61,697 bases of DNA from a virus. The notes beneath the pieces are model-generated. The model saw nothing but the letters and a program-made list of their open reading frames with translations. It was not told where the DNA came from and searched no databases. This document shows, piece after piece, positions 20,418 to 30,185 of this stretch. The DNA is taken from positions 1-61,697 of IMG/VR virus record IMGVR_UViG_3300009285_009643; one strand, given 5' to 3'. The first letter of the stretch is position 1. Every line of letters starts with the position of its first letter. The position numbers and the translations under genes are program-made.

Positions 20418-23400
20418 ATGCCAGCAGTTTTTGAAGTAATATCTACAGGGATAGAGAGCCTCAATAAAACTATCCAAGCGTTGGAACGAAGCTCCCTTGC
20501 CCAGGAGCGACTCCAAGCAGCATCCATCTCAGCCACCAAAGCCCTCGGGGTTCAGGTGGCTTCTGGTTTTCAACTCCTGTCCAGGGAGACTGCCAAAAAT
20601 ACTGCTGTAACTCTTGCCAACACCACTGCCAAAGAAGCGTCTATTGTTTCTGTCAAACAGCTGTCGGCAGCCCTTGCTAAAGAGGCCGTAGACCTCAGTC
20701 TGGTAAACGACGCCCTCGTTACCGGTAAAGTCGCAGCAATAAATGGTGCCGAAGCAATGACCGCGTTGTCTGTGGCTACCTCTCGGTCGATGGTCAGGAT
20801 GCGGGAAATGGCTATCTCTACCGAGACCAACGCTGCTGCCTCCAACCAACTCGCCGCTGCCTATTCCAAGGTTGCCGCCTCCGCTGCCACCCGGATGAAC
20901 ATCGAGTCCGGAGCCGCAGCCGTACTGACGAAGAGACTAGCCACAGAGCAGGCCCTCACTGCTGTTGCCGCCGAGCGAGCTGCTGTCGACCGACTTGCCA
21001 CTGTCAACTTGCAGACCCAGATCGTCGCCAACTCTGGCCTGACCAATTCTCAGAAGATGCGGGCCTTGTCTACTCTCGGCTTGATCGAATTGGAAACAGC
21101 CGTCACAGGTGCCGAGAACCGCCACACCGCAGCCACCTTACGAATGACTGAAGCTCAGTTACAGGCACACTCGGCCATGCGTGGGGTAGGAGCAGCCACT
21201 GGTAACATCATGCTGACCTACGGCCGCATGCTGCCACTGATCAGCACTTTCGTTGCCACAATGCTGACGCTGAAAAGCATCAAAGTCGGCACTGAGTTTG
21301 ACTATCTTACCAAGTATTCAGATGCGATCTCCGATCATACAGTAACCCTAGAAAAATTACAAACTACCCTGCTCAACATGAAGGGGTTAGGTAAGGGGCC
21401 ACTAGAAATAGCCGACGGTTATCGGGAGTTGGTCAAGGCAGGTTATTCCGCCGAAGAGTCTCTTAATCAGTTGTCCTATGCCACTAAATTTGCAGTGGTA
21501 TCAGAGATGAGCATGGGAGACGCCACACAGTCCCTGGTGGGTCTTACCCGGGCGTTTGGCCGTGACGGCATCACCATGGCAGATACGGCTGACATCATCG
21601 GTAAGGCGGCTCTTGCGTCGTCCACCGACGTATCTGAAATGTCCTCGGCGATGTCTCACCTCACAGAGTTGTCGACTGTCGCCGACATCTCCCTTACTGA
21701 GGCTGCCACGGCCATGGCTCTCTTGGCCAATGCCGGTATCCGCGGCTCAAAGGGCGCCACCGCCATCAGGACCTCAGTGCTCAAACTCCTGGAACCAACC
21801 GATGCAATGAAGAAGGCCATGGATGCTGCCGGAGTATCCATTGACGCCATATCTGATGATGGGAAGATCAAAGGGATGAAGGAGTTGTTCATCTCTGTCC
21901 AGAAGATTCTGGATGTCATTCCAAAACGTGAACAGGTGGGTTTCTTGGCTGACATGTTCGACCTCCGGTCTCTCAAAGGTGCGGCTAACCTCCTTGAGTC
22001 CATCCGCACTGGCTCGTGGGATGAAATGGAGCAGTCACTGCTGCATGTCAAAGGCGTAGTTGGAGAGCTCCATGGAGAGCTTCAGAAATCTTCAAAATTT
22101 TGGGCGGACGAACTCTCAGCTTCTTTCAGCAGAGCTCTCATCGCAGCCAACGACGCAGAATCTGTAACCGCTGTCTTAAAAGATCTGAACGCCCAAGTGT
22201 CTGACCCTGGGTTCTCTGAAGGTATGCGGGTTCTGTCCACTACGATGCTTCTCACTGCAAATGCAATGCTGAGTCTTTTCAGTGCGGTAGGTACAGCCGG
22301 TGGGGCGATAATCAACTACTTAGGGAAGCTGGGCGAGGTGCTGTACCCTGGTACGAAAGGAAGGTCTCTGGTAGGGGACATTGCAGATGTCGAGAGATCT
22401 CTAGGGCTAATAGGTCCAGGAGGCCCCAGTCTTCAGCCGAGTCACACTACATCGAAGTATGGAGCCTCTCCCGGACTCTCATCTGGTCATGAGCCACTCA
22501 CGCCTGCATCTGCCCGCGGGTATGCCACAACCACACTTAATGCGACGGTCATTAAGGACCAGGAGGAACGGGACAAAGCATACGCCAGTGCGCTCAAAAA
22601 GGTAGCGAGTCTTAACCCAGACTCCCAACTCAAAGAGGCTCTGCAGGAGGCAGAGAGTGATCGTCTCGCCGCTGTTTACAAGATAGAGAACGAGAAAACC
22701 TACAAGGATCTTGACCCACTGATCAAGAAACGTGAGATCGACAAGGCCAACAAGATAGCAGAGCTTGAGAAGAAGTACGCCAGGGAGCAGTATGGTAAAA
22801 GGTCAACGGTAGGCGCGACTCAAACAATGACGGCTTCCAATGCCCTGAGTCAACTCTCCGACATCTCCTATCAGGTCATGCCAGCTGGGCGCGATAAGGA
22901 GATGGCTGCTCTGACTAAGACCTATCAGGATAACTCAGACAAGATTAAACTGGTGGCTGCCTCTCATAAGAGTCTTGGGGCTGAGGCGGCCAAGGCTCAG
23001 AAGATCCAGGACGAGGCTTTTGCTGCCGGTAAAAAGAACATAGATACTAAGTACATAACTGAGTACGCTGATAAGCTCGATGATCTCAAGAACGGTCTGG
23101 ACTCTATCGGATCCAGAGACAAGGCCCTGTCAGCTGTCGTAAAGGAGAGTGAGAAGATTGATGTGAGCTTTGCCAAGTGGCGGAACTCAGCTACAGCCGC
23201 TGCCTCTTCTCTGGACGGAGACACAACCCCGGCCGCTGCTAAACTGCGGGGTGAGATATCCAAACTGGTCGAGGAGTCTTATAAGCTCCAGCCGGCCATG
23301 AAGGAAGCTTTCTCGGCTGAACTCATCAAGGATGCCGAAAAAGCTATTCGGGAATTCGGCGAGCAGTATGACAGTCTCTCTGAGTATGACTCCATCCTCA

Positions 23401-26309
23401 AGGGGATGACAGACACCTATGACAACATCGCCCGGGGAATAGAGAAAAATTTCAAGGGTACTGCTCAATACGATATTGAGATGAACAAACTGAACGCTAC
23501 TTTCAGCAGGGTAAAGCAGAATAGTATCGAACTCGGCAAGGCATCAGATAACCTGTGGAGCGGATTCTCAGCTGGTGTGAAGGAAGCTGAAAAGAGTCTA
23601 CAAACCCTTGGTACTCTTGGTTATAATATTTTTGGTGATCTTCGGTCCGGTATCAAGGACACCTTTGTCGGAGCCCTCAAAGGAGAGTTCGACTCTATCG
23701 GTGATTACTGGAAGGCTACTGTTGATAAGATGAAAGATCATGCCATTGACTTTCTCGCCGAGCAGTTGACCACAAAAGCAACGAATATTCTTTTCAAAGG
23801 AGCCGACTCAATATTTGGTGGCCTCCTTTCCGGCCTTGGTCTAGGGGGACTCTTCGGTGGGAGCAGCGGCCCAACCTATTCCGGCGGGGCGATGAACGTT
23901 AATGTCGTCAATGCTGGAGCGGGGGGGGGTTTTGGTAGCGCAGCTTCTGGAGGATTCTTTGCTGGGCTGAAGGAGTGGTCCACCACGGTATTCGGTCCCA
24001 CCATCACCAAATATCTCGGCATGGCAGGCGGAGCGATCGGCCTGGCCGGGGGTGCCTATGGGATGTATGCCGGGTACAAGAACATTAAAGCAGGCAACGC
24101 CGGCGTCGGCGCCCTGCAGATGGCAGGCGGCGCTGCATCTGCTTACAAAGGCGCAGTCACGATTGGACTGCTCAAAGACGGGGCTTTCACCACGGCCGCC
24201 AAGGCCATGGCAGCAAAGATGGGAGTCGCCCAAGGGACAGCCCAGGCTGCCGCGTATGCCAAGACAGCCTATGTGGCTGGTAAAGGTGCCACTTCTTATG
24301 GTACCTTTCAAGCTGCCGCCACTGCAGGTAAAACAGCTACCGTAGGATCAGCAGGAGCAAGCTCCGGTACAGGGGCAGCAATGGCTGGCGGGATGGCTTA
24401 CGCCACGGTAGCCGCCGCGGCTGTTTTGGTTGCCAAGGGGATCTACGATAAATCCAAACGCCCAAACGCCAGTGTCGATATTGACAGAGCAGGAATCACG
24501 CCAGCAAATCTGTCACAGTTCAATAATACCATCAAAGCCATAGATGGGTCAGTCCTGGCGGCTATTCCCACTCTGGCAAAATACCAGACAGCAATATATG
24601 ACCAGAGTACTCAAGTATTAACCCTGCAGAATGGTGTAAATCAGCTTAGATTGCAATACGATGCAGCCGATGCAGCCGGACACCAGTGGTCAACAACAAT
24701 AACCGGTGGGACATCGATTTTAACCTCAGCGGCCGCGCAAATAATCACCTCGTTTACCGGCATTACGCCAGCAGTCGACCAAGTGCATCAGGCGACTTCT
24801 ATTGCAGCTAATGCAATGAGTCAATTAGCGGGAGGCTCAGAAGTAGCTGCATCGTCCGTCAATGCGTTAAAAACTTATTTAATGAGTTTGGGTATGAGTT
24901 CATCCTCGGCTGCCGACGCCGCAGATAAGCTCATGAATAGTGTCAGTTCTGTAGGAAATAGTTTCTCCACGGTGGGATCAGCGGCTGCTCAGGCGGCTCC
25001 CGGTATCATGCAGTTGATCAATGGCATCGGGGGGATTTCCAGTGCCGCCAACCAAGCCAGCAGGAGTATGGAGAATTTTGATACCTCCGCGTCTACCTAC
25101 TCCGGCCACATCGCACCGGTTGATCCAAAATATGCTGACCGTTACGGAAAAGACATTAGCTATCACGCTACCGGTGGCATCCTGCAAGGTGGCTCCGGCA
25201 CAAAAGATGATCTGTATCTTGGCAGCATCGGCGGGGTAGCTCAGGTAGCCATGGGCGGCGAGTACATTATGCCGCAGGCGGCCACCAAGAAGTATCGGCC
25301 AATTCTCGAATCGATGCGCCGTGAAGAGTATGCCTCTGGCGGGACCATCGGCGAGTTCATGCAGAGTGTCAAAGAAGAGTTGGAGGATCTCGATATGAGC
25401 GATTTCCAAAAATCTTTGACCAGTGTCCTGCGTGAGTACAACGACAACTTGAAACAGGCCAAGGAACTCAAGGCGTCCAAGAGCGACCAGTTGCTTATTG
25501 CCCAACTTAGAGATAAGAAAACGGCTGGAGTTAATTCAGATCACGCTACAGAGCTTGCCAAGCAAGCTGAAACCCTCAAAAAATTCAACGACGGTATAGA
25601 TTACGACATCCTGAAGTTCTCTTTGACCGATCTGCAGATAGAAATCAAGGATGTTGGTCTCTCTATGGAGGACACCATCACCCAAGCAAAGGAACTCGGG
25701 GCTACAGAAAAGGACCTGAGCGACATCAGAAAGCTCGCCTCTTTACAAATAGCTGAGATTAATAACAAACCCTTGAGAGAAGCTGTTGATTCCCTGAAGT
25801 CTTTCAAGGATTCCTTGGCCGGGACCGTGGATGCTACCTTCACTTCTACTCAGGCTCAGAACAAACTGCAGGAAGTATTAGGTAAGGCCAGGTCAGGAGA
25901 CTTCTCCGGACTTAGTACGGTGTCAGAGTTTCTCAACGACATCTCAATCAACAAGTCTGATTATGCAAACGCCCTTGATTATGCCAGGGCTTACTGGAAG
26001 ACGATGTCTTCAGTAAACGAGTTGGAAAGGTTAACCGGTCACCAGGCCAAGATCCCTGGTTATGCCTCGGGAGGAACTTTCCCTGGAGGTTTGAGGATAG
26101 TCGGCGAGACCGGGCCTGAGATTGAGTATACTGGCCCATCCAGAATCTATCGAAATGACCAATTGATAGATATCTCAGCACTGCTTGAAGAGATCAGACT
26201 GCTGAGAGAAGCAGTCAATAATGGGAACTTTGCTGTGGCTAAAAACACCTATAAGACAGCTGATGAACTGGTGCGGTTGCGCCGCGACGGTATAATAGTA
26301 CAAGCGTGA
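20418..26309 (+). CDS. Tail tape measure protein, 1963 residues
   Basis: Sets tail length and leaves with the DNA. ATG behind AAGGTGATGG. Residues 1-260 are Ala/Thr-rich coiled coil; a hydrophobic segment lies near 268-285 (LPLISTFVATMLTL). Residues about 300-560 form the TP901-type core (ATQSLVGLTRAFGRDGITMA, ALLANAGIRGSKGATAIRTS). Long coiled coils follow to about 1140. Gly/Ala-rich hydrophobic stretches then cover about 1140-1330, including an in-frame run of nine G at 23921-23929. Two YASGG-type modules near the C-terminus end in VGETGPEIEYTGPSRI. At roughly 0.15 nm per residue the tail would be close to 300 nm. Confidence 0.92.
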   Translation: MPAVFEVISTGIESLNKTIQALERSSLAQERLQAASISATKALGVQVASGFQLLSRETAKNTAVTLANTTAKEASIVSVKQLSAALAKEAVDLSLVNDALVTGKVAAINGAEAMTALSVATSRSMVRMREMAISTETNAAASNQLAAAYSKVAASAATRMNIESGAAAVLTKRLATEQALTAVAAERAAVDRLATVNLQTQIVANSGLTNSQKMRALSTLGLIELETAVTGAENRHTAATLRMTEAQLQAHSAMRGVGAATGNIMLTYGRMLPLISTFVATMLTLKSIKVGTEFDYLTKYSDAISDHTVTLEKLQTTLLNMKGLGKGPLEIADGYRELVKAGYSAEESLNQLSYATKFAVVSEMSMGDATQSLVGLTRAFGRDGITMADTADIIGKAALASSTDVSEMSSAMSHLTELSTVADISLTEAATAMALLANAGIRGSKGATAIRTSVLKLLEPTDAMKKAMDAAGVSIDAISDDGKIKGMKELFISVQKILDVIPKREQVGFLADMFDLRSLKGAANLLESIRTGSWDEMEQSLLHVKGVVGELHGELQKSSKFWADELSASFSRALIAANDAESVTAVLKDLNAQVSDPGFSEGMRVLSTTMLLTANAMLSLFSAVGTAGGAIINYLGKLGEVLYPGTKGRSLVGDIADVERSLGLIGPGGPSLQPSHTTSKYGASPGLSSGHEPLTPASARGYATTTLNATVIKDQEERDKAYASALKKVASLNPDSQLKEALQEAESDRLAAVYKIENEKTYKDLDPLIKKREIDKANKIAELEKKYAREQYGKRSTVGATQTMTASNALSQLSDISYQVMPAGRDKEMAALTKTYQDNSDKIKLVAASHKSLGAEAAKAQKIQDEAFAAGKKNIDTKYITEYADKLDDLKNGLDSIGSRDKALSAVVKESEKIDVSFAKWRNSATAAASSLDGDTTPAAAKLRGEISKLVEESYKLQPAMKEAFSAELIKDAEKAIREFGEQYDSLSEYDSILKGMTDTYDNIARGIEKNFKGTAQYDIEMNKLNATFSRVKQNSIELGKASDNLWSGFSAGVKEAEKSLQTLGTLGYNIFGDLRSGIKDTFVGALKGEFDSIGDYWKATVDKMKDHAIDFLAEQLTTKATNILFKGADSIFGGLLSGLGLGGLFGGSSGPTYSGGAMNVNVVNAGAGGGFGSAASGGFFAGLKEWSTTVFGPTITKYLGMAGGAIGLAGGAYGMYAGYKNIKAGNAGVGALQMAGGAASAYKGAVTIGLLKDGAFTTAAKAMAAKMGVAQGTAQAAAYAKTAYVAGKGATSYGTFQAAATAGKTATVGSAGASSGTGAAMAGGMAYATVAAAAVLVAKGIYDKSKRPNASVDIDRAGITPANLSQFNNTIKAIDGSVLAAIPTLAKYQTAIYDQSTQVLTLQNGVNQLRLQYDAADAAGHQWSTTITGGTSILTSAAAQIITSFTGITPAVDQVHQATSIAANAMSQLAGGSEVAASSVNALKTYLMSLGMSSSSAADAADKLMNSVSSVGNSFSTVGSAAAQAAPGIMQLINGIGGISSAANQASRSMENFDTSASTYSGHIAPVDPKYADRYGKDISYHATGGILQGGSGTKDDLYLGSIGGVAQVAMGGEYIMPQAATKKYRPILESMRREEYASGGTIGEFMQSVKEELEDLDMSDFQKSLTSVLREYNDNLKQAKELKASKSDQLLIAQLRDKKTAGVNSDHATELAKQAETLKKFNDGIDYDILKFSLTDLQIEIKDVGLSMEDTITQAKELGATEKDLSDIRKLASLQIAEINNKPLREAVDSLKSFKDSLAGTVDATFTSTQAQNKLQEVLGKARSGDFSGLSTVSEFLNDISINKSDYANALDYARAYWKTMSSVNELERLTGHQAKIPGYASGGTFPGGLRIVGETGPEIEYTGPSRIYRNDQLIDISALLEEIRLLREAVNNGNFAVAKNTYKTADELVRLRRDGIIVQA

Positions 26310-26313
26310 TATT

Positions 26314-27297
26314 ATGGAAATGTTCTCTCCTGTAATCGTAACTGACACCAACTTACTCTCCAGCACTGTGCCCGAAACGGAAGCCGGGTTGGCCGTATGG
26401 AGTTCAGTAGTCACGTATGCCGCCGGCCAACGCTGCTTCATGACGACTGGTGTTCATAAGATTTTTGAATCAACAACCGGTGGAAATACCAATCATAATC
26501 CGTCTACCACCACCGGCTATTGGATAGAGGTTTCGGCCACCAACCGCTGGAAAATGTTTGACCAGGCCACCGGCTCCAAAACTCTGTCCACCTCCAATAT
26601 TGTCCTCGAATTTCTTTTAACTGCCAGTAGTTACGTAAACAGTGTGGCCATTATTGATGTGGACGACGGGACAAATGTAAAGGTAGAAATTATGCCTGTT
26701 GGAGGGAGCCTAGAATTAACAGACACTACGGCTCTTCCTGATACCTTACTACTCGCAGACGGAACAGGGGCCTTTTGGTCAGGCGAGCAGTCCCTGCTTT
26801 ACTGGGGAGAGGATCCATCCCCAGACTGGTATTGGTACTTCTCTTCCCCGACAGCTGCGCTCAAGTCTGCGGTGATTGCCGATATCCCCAATTTCTATGA
26901 GTCTATTCTAAGAATAACAATCTCTACTGAGCTAGGGTCTCTGGCTGTGGGGTCTGTGCTGTTTGGCACGGCCCAGGACGTCGGTGAGACTCAGTGGGGG
27001 GTTAACTTGGGGATGATGTCTTTCTCTCGAAAAGAGACTGATGAGTTTGGTATTACGCGAATTGTGCCGCGAGGGTTCGCCAGGACCATGAGTTGTGATA
27101 CCTTTCTGACCAACTCAGAGATTACTAGAATATACCGGTTGCTGGCCTCAGTAAAGGACGTGCCGGTGGTGTGGCTAGGTTCTGAGCTTGGTCTGTTTGA
27201 TTCTACAATAATTTATGGATTTTATAATAGCTTTAATGTAATCTTGGAAGGCGCTGGCGGTAGTTACTGCTCGCTCGAAATAGAAGGCTTATCATAA
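26314..27297 (+). CDS. Distal tail protein with carbohydrate-binding-like N-terminus, 327 residues
   Basis: Directly after the tape measure, the place of distal tail/hub proteins. Residues 24-70 (AGLAVWSSVVTYAAGQRCFM, then NTNHNPSTTTGYWIEV) resemble the small chitin-binding-like module common in tail proteins. The remainder is beta-sandwich-like with Trp-rich SPDWYWYFSSP. The C-terminal half has KETDEFGITRIVPRGFARTM and ILEGAGGSYCSLEIEGLS, as in proteins that attach to the tail tip. No large gpJ-like hub gene follows, so this protein may carry out part of that role. Confidence 0.6.
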   Translation: MEMFSPVIVTDTNLLSSTVPETEAGLAVWSSVVTYAAGQRCFMTTGVHKIFESTTGGNTNHNPSTTTGYWIEVSATNRWKMFDQATGSKTLSTSNIVLEFLLTASSYVNSVAIIDVDDGTNVKVEIMPVGGSLELTDTTALPDTLLLADGTGAFWSGEQSLLYWGEDPSPDWYWYFSSPTAALKSAVIADIPNFYESILRITISTELGSLAVGSVLFGTAQDVGETQWGVNLGMMSFSRKETDEFGITRIVPRGFARTMSCDTFLTNSEITRIYRLLASVKDVPVVWLGSELGLFDSTIIYGFYNSFNVILEGAGGSYCSLEIEGLS

Positions 27298-27306
27298 GGA
27301 TAAAAT

Positions 27307-28491
27307 ATGGCAATCTCACAGTTTCCCCCAGCCCCTGTTAAACTGACGGACACACCTCTGCAGTTCGCCCTAAAGGGTGACGCCTTCATCGCCCAGTTCC
27401 CTACCTTTGTAGACGAAGCAAATGCGCTGGCTACAGACGTGACAGCCAAACAGGCTACAGCGTCTGACGCTGCCACCACTGCAACAACAAAGGCTGCTGA
27501 GGCTGCGGCTTCAGCCGTCTCTGCTATTATGTCGCCGTCCACGCATGCCTCCAGTTTGACCTCCATTGCCATGGCGGTAGGCGAGATATCCTTCATCGTT
27601 GAGATTGGAAAAAATTTCGTACCCGGGATGTGGGTGGTTATTACCAGCTCTATCAGTGTCCAGGATTGGATGCATGGGCAGATCACTGCCTATGATTCAT
27701 ATACCGGGGATATAACAGTGCTTGTTTCAATTTGTAACGGTACTGCCACGGCAGCAGAATGGACTATCACACTGTCGGCCCCTGCTCAGTATGCCAATCC
27801 TGTATTTACTGGAGTGCCGATAGCTCCCACGGCGGCGCCTGGAACAAACACCACACAGATAGCCACCACCGCCTTTGCCAGAAGAGCTGGAGTACCAGTC
27901 GGGTCAGTAATATTTTTCATGGGTGGTTACTTCACAGGACCAAATAACACCGGGACCTTTGTTAACGTCCTCGGCAACACTGCCGCGGAGGTGAATGCTG
28001 CCGTCAATCAAGATGGATTTTATGTGCAGAATGGTGTGGAGTGTAATGTTTCTGGTAGTCCAATTTTTGACGGGCCTGGGAGGTATCTCCCACTCGTAAC
28101 TGACGATCGCTTTATCATGGGAGATACTGCTGCTGGGGGTATTGGCGGAACAAACACAGACTCCCACGTCCACTCCTACAACCATCTTCATTATACTGGA
28201 AGTGTCGCCCTCAGTGTCTCTCAACTTCCCTCCCATCGCCACACTCAAACGGCCTATAATGGGGGTTCGGTCCCTGCCGGCGAAGGTTCAAAGCCAGGTA
28301 CGAGCTACATAGACGCCACGCTGGCTAGTTCTTCAGGTTCATATACTTCATACGAGGGGAGTGGGGTGACGCATAACCACGGAGCAACCGGTTCTTCTGC
28401 TGGTGCTGGGTATATCTATACAGGATCTCCCAGTGTTTCGGATAAGCGTCCAAAATTCATCGCGGGAATTCCACTCATGAAGGTGATATAA
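27307..28491 (+). CDS. Tail fibre / receptor-binding protein with His-rich tip, 394 residues
   Basis: An N-terminal attachment region is followed by an Ala/Thr-rich helical segment (TAKQATASDAATTATTKAAE) and a long beta-rich shaft. The last third has SHVHSYNHLHYTG, LPSHRHTQ and VTHNHGATG, the repeated H-x-H motifs that bind iron in intertwined trimeric fibre tips (T4 gp37 and phage collar-type tips). FMGGYFTGPNNTGTFVNVLG marks the collar-like domain. It likely recognises the host surface. The stop shares a base with the next start. Confidence 0.8.
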   Translation: MAISQFPPAPVKLTDTPLQFALKGDAFIAQFPTFVDEANALATDVTAKQATASDAATTATTKAAEAAASAVSAIMSPSTHASSLTSIAMAVGEISFIVEIGKNFVPGMWVVITSSISVQDWMHGQITAYDSYTGDITVLVSICNGTATAAEWTITLSAPAQYANPVFTGVPIAPTAAPGTNTTQIATTAFARRAGVPVGSVIFFMGGYFTGPNNTGTFVNVLGNTAAEVNAAVNQDGFYVQNGVECNVSGSPIFDGPGRYLPLVTDDRFIMGDTAAGGIGGTNTDSHVHSYNHLHYTGSVALSVSQLPSHRHTQTAYNGGSVPAGEGSKPGTSYIDATLASSSGSYTSYEGSGVTHNHGATGSSAGAGYIYTGSPSVSDKRPKFIAGIPLMKVI

Positions 28492-28772
28492 TGGCAGATA
28501 CGTACACAATTCAATACCAGTCTCCAGCTATGTGGCGGCCAAAAAAGGTAGAGAAAGTTGTCTACCACTGGTTGGATGACCTTCAACCCAGAGAAGTCAA
28601 AGAAGCTCCAGGGTATGTATTTGGGCCTGCGGCATATTGGGGGGTTAGAACCGAGGACAACAAGATCTTGTTCATCCCAAAAGACTGGCTGTTCGTGCTT
28701 ATGCCTGATCATGCGGAATTGACGTACAAAAAGATGGGGTCTGAAATCGGGCAGACCATTCCAAGGCAGTGA
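28491..28772 (+). CDS. Hypothetical protein, 93 residues, following the fibre
   Basis: Overlaps the fibre stop by one base. Aromatic and basic (VYHWLDDLQPREVKEAPGYV, FIPKDWLFVLMP). It may be a fibre assembly chaperone because such genes often follow the fibre gene. No chaperone motif is visible and no family is recognised. Confidence 0.6.
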   Translation: MADTYTIQYQSPAMWRPKKVEKVVYHWLDDLQPREVKEAPGYVFGPAAYWGVRTEDNKILFIPKDWLFVLMPDHAELTYKKMGSEIGQTIPRQ

Positions 28773-28775
28773 CTA

Positions 28776-28889
28776 ATGATAACTTGCAAAAATTGTGGTA
28801 AACGATATTCGGGTCTAGGTAGAAGACACTGTCCGGACTGTGGGTATCCTGCCGAAGACGACAATCCAGATGATTTTGAGGAGGACTGA
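28776..28889 (+). CDS. Zinc-ribbon micropeptide, 37 residues
   Basis: ATG at 28776 shortly after the previous stop. The next gene's ATG follows its TGA directly. It begins MITCKNCGKRYSGLGRRHCPDCGYP, quoted only in part here: CKNCGKRY and CPDCGYP are the two knuckles of a rubredoxin-like zinc ribbon. An acidic tail ends in EDD. Its use is unknown; nucleic-acid or protein binding is usual for such ribbons. Confidence 0.6.
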   Translation: MITCKNCGKRYSGLGRRHCPDCGYPAEDDNPDDFEED

Positions 28890-29567
28890 ATGACGCGCAT
28901 AGACTTTAGACTTGATCGAATACCGAATCCAGACGAACGGAGTAGAAATTATAGTGTTTATGCCGCTGCCCCGAGTCGGGAGATAATCTCCAGGGTCTGG
29001 TTAACTCACGGATATCTCGATCAGGGTCAAGAAGGGGCGTGTACGGGCTTCGCCGTGACCAACGGTCTGTTGGCTGAACCTCATATGGGTTCTCTCGATG
29101 TGTTCACTAATGAGTTCGCTCGAGAGAAGATCTACTACGAAGCCCAGAAAGTGGATAGGTTCCCTGGCGGGGAGTACCCAGGAGCCAAACCCAGAATGGG
29201 CGGTACCGGTGTTGTCGACTCCGTTAAACAGGCCCACAAACAAGGTTATATAGAAAGCTACCGATCATCGTTTTCCTTCAATGAGTTTCTGGTAGGCCTC
29301 AGTTATTATGGCCCGGCAGTAATTGGTGTTAACTGGTATGAGGGGATGTACAACACTGATCATCACGGGATGATCAAAATCTCTGGCCGGGTCTCTGGCG
29401 GTCACTCTGTTTTGGTATGCGGGGTGAACATCCACTCTCAAGTCTTCCGTATCAAGAATTCCTGGGGCAAGCTGTGGGGGGTGGACGGACTGTGCCTGAT
29501 CTCATTCTCTGATATGGAGCGCTTGTTGAAAGAAGATGGCGAAGCCATATTTATGGTAAAGAGATGA
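28890..29567 (+). CDS. Papain-like (C1) cysteine peptidase
   Basis: The 225 residues show a full C1A active site: oxyanion Gln and nucleophile Cys51 in YLDQGQEGACTGFAV, His172 in GGHSVLVCGV, and Asn190 in RIKNSWGKLWG. No signal peptide or prodomain is visible, so the enzyme is either virion-borne or acts in the cytoplasm. Possible roles are processing of fibre or exported proteins, or attack on host surface proteins during entry. It sits directly after the fibre genes and before the holin-like genes. The family is not common in phages. Confidence 0.8.
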   Translation: MTRIDFRLDRIPNPDERSRNYSVYAAAPSREIISRVWLTHGYLDQGQEGACTGFAVTNGLLAEPHMGSLDVFTNEFAREKIYYEAQKVDRFPGGEYPGAKPRMGGTGVVDSVKQAHKQGYIESYRSSFSFNEFLVGLSYYGPAVIGVNWYEGMYNTDHHGMIKISGRVSGGHSVLVCGVNIHSQVFRIKNSWGKLWGVDGLCLISFSDMERLLKEDGEAIFMVKR

Positions 29568-29576
29568 AATCTTTTA

Positions 29577-29605
29577 TGTACAAACCTCTAACCAACAATT
29601 ATACT
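29577..29605 (+). promoter_or_regulatory. Candidate promoter of the late accessory region
   Basis: TGTACA (29577-29582), 17 bases, TATACT (29600-29605), followed by GAC. The TATACTGAC string is shared with the promoter at 15528-15556, hinting at a common late control element. Confidence 0.4.
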
Positions 29606-29659
29606 GACTTAATTTGAGCTATGTGCAATGAACTTGATCTCTTACCTACAAGGGACGAA

Positions 29660-30184
29660 ATGGAACCACCAAAAGAGTTAAACATCAGTTTCTGGGGACT
29701 AATTCTAACGATATGTGGAATACTCCTTGGTTGGGTAGGAGGAATGATTCGGACAGCCTGGTCTCTCAGTAAGTTTGATTCTCGAGTTATTTACGTGGAG
29801 GCTGAGTTGGAAGATTTGAAAGAAGAGAAGATCCTTAGGCGGGTAGAGTCGTTGGAAAAAATAGCCGGAAGTTTTGCTGGGCTGATGGCCATCGCCAATA
29901 TGTCAGAGAAACTCGAACAGATTCCCCAGATCGTCTCCGACACAAAAATAGCAGTGGAAGATCTCCGTAAGATAGTCTACAAAGAGCGAGGGGGTCTGAA
30001 TGTTATCACGGTTGACGACTGTAAAGAGCAACAATTTCACTGTACAGCTTTATACAAGAAGGATCTTGAAGCCATCAAAGCTGGACTGGACCAAGTTCTT
30101 AACAGCACCTCTCACGAGGCCATAACGAGTCTTCACAAGTCAGTCATTAGGTTGGAATCAACTGTATCAAAAATGGGGAATTAA
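29660..30184 (+). CDS. Membrane-anchored coiled-coil protein, 174 residues
   Basis: Start placed at ATG 29660, with AAGGGACGAA before it. An in-frame ATG at 29621 has no ribosome site. One membrane helix (SFWGLILTICGILLGWVGGM) near the N-terminus is followed by a long coiled coil (DLKEEKILRRVESLEKIAGS). This inner-membrane-anchored design resembles i-spanins or hemolysin-XhlA-type lysis accessories. The holin-like gene follows two bases after the stop. Function in lysis is inferred. Confidence 0.55.
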   Translation: MEPPKELNISFWGLILTICGILLGWVGGMIRTAWSLSKFDSRVIYVEAELEDLKEEKILRRVESLEKIAGSFAGLMAIANMSEKLEQIPQIVSDTKIAVEDLRKIVYKERGGLNVITVDDCKEQQFHCTALYKKDLEAIKAGLDQVLNSTSHEAITSLHKSVIRLESTVSKMGN

Positions 30185-30185
30185 A

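Noticed and set aside
24978-25505. Long antisense ORF within the tape measure gene
   Set aside because: Shadow of GC-rich codons of the sense frame; no ribosome site and no protein-like motif.
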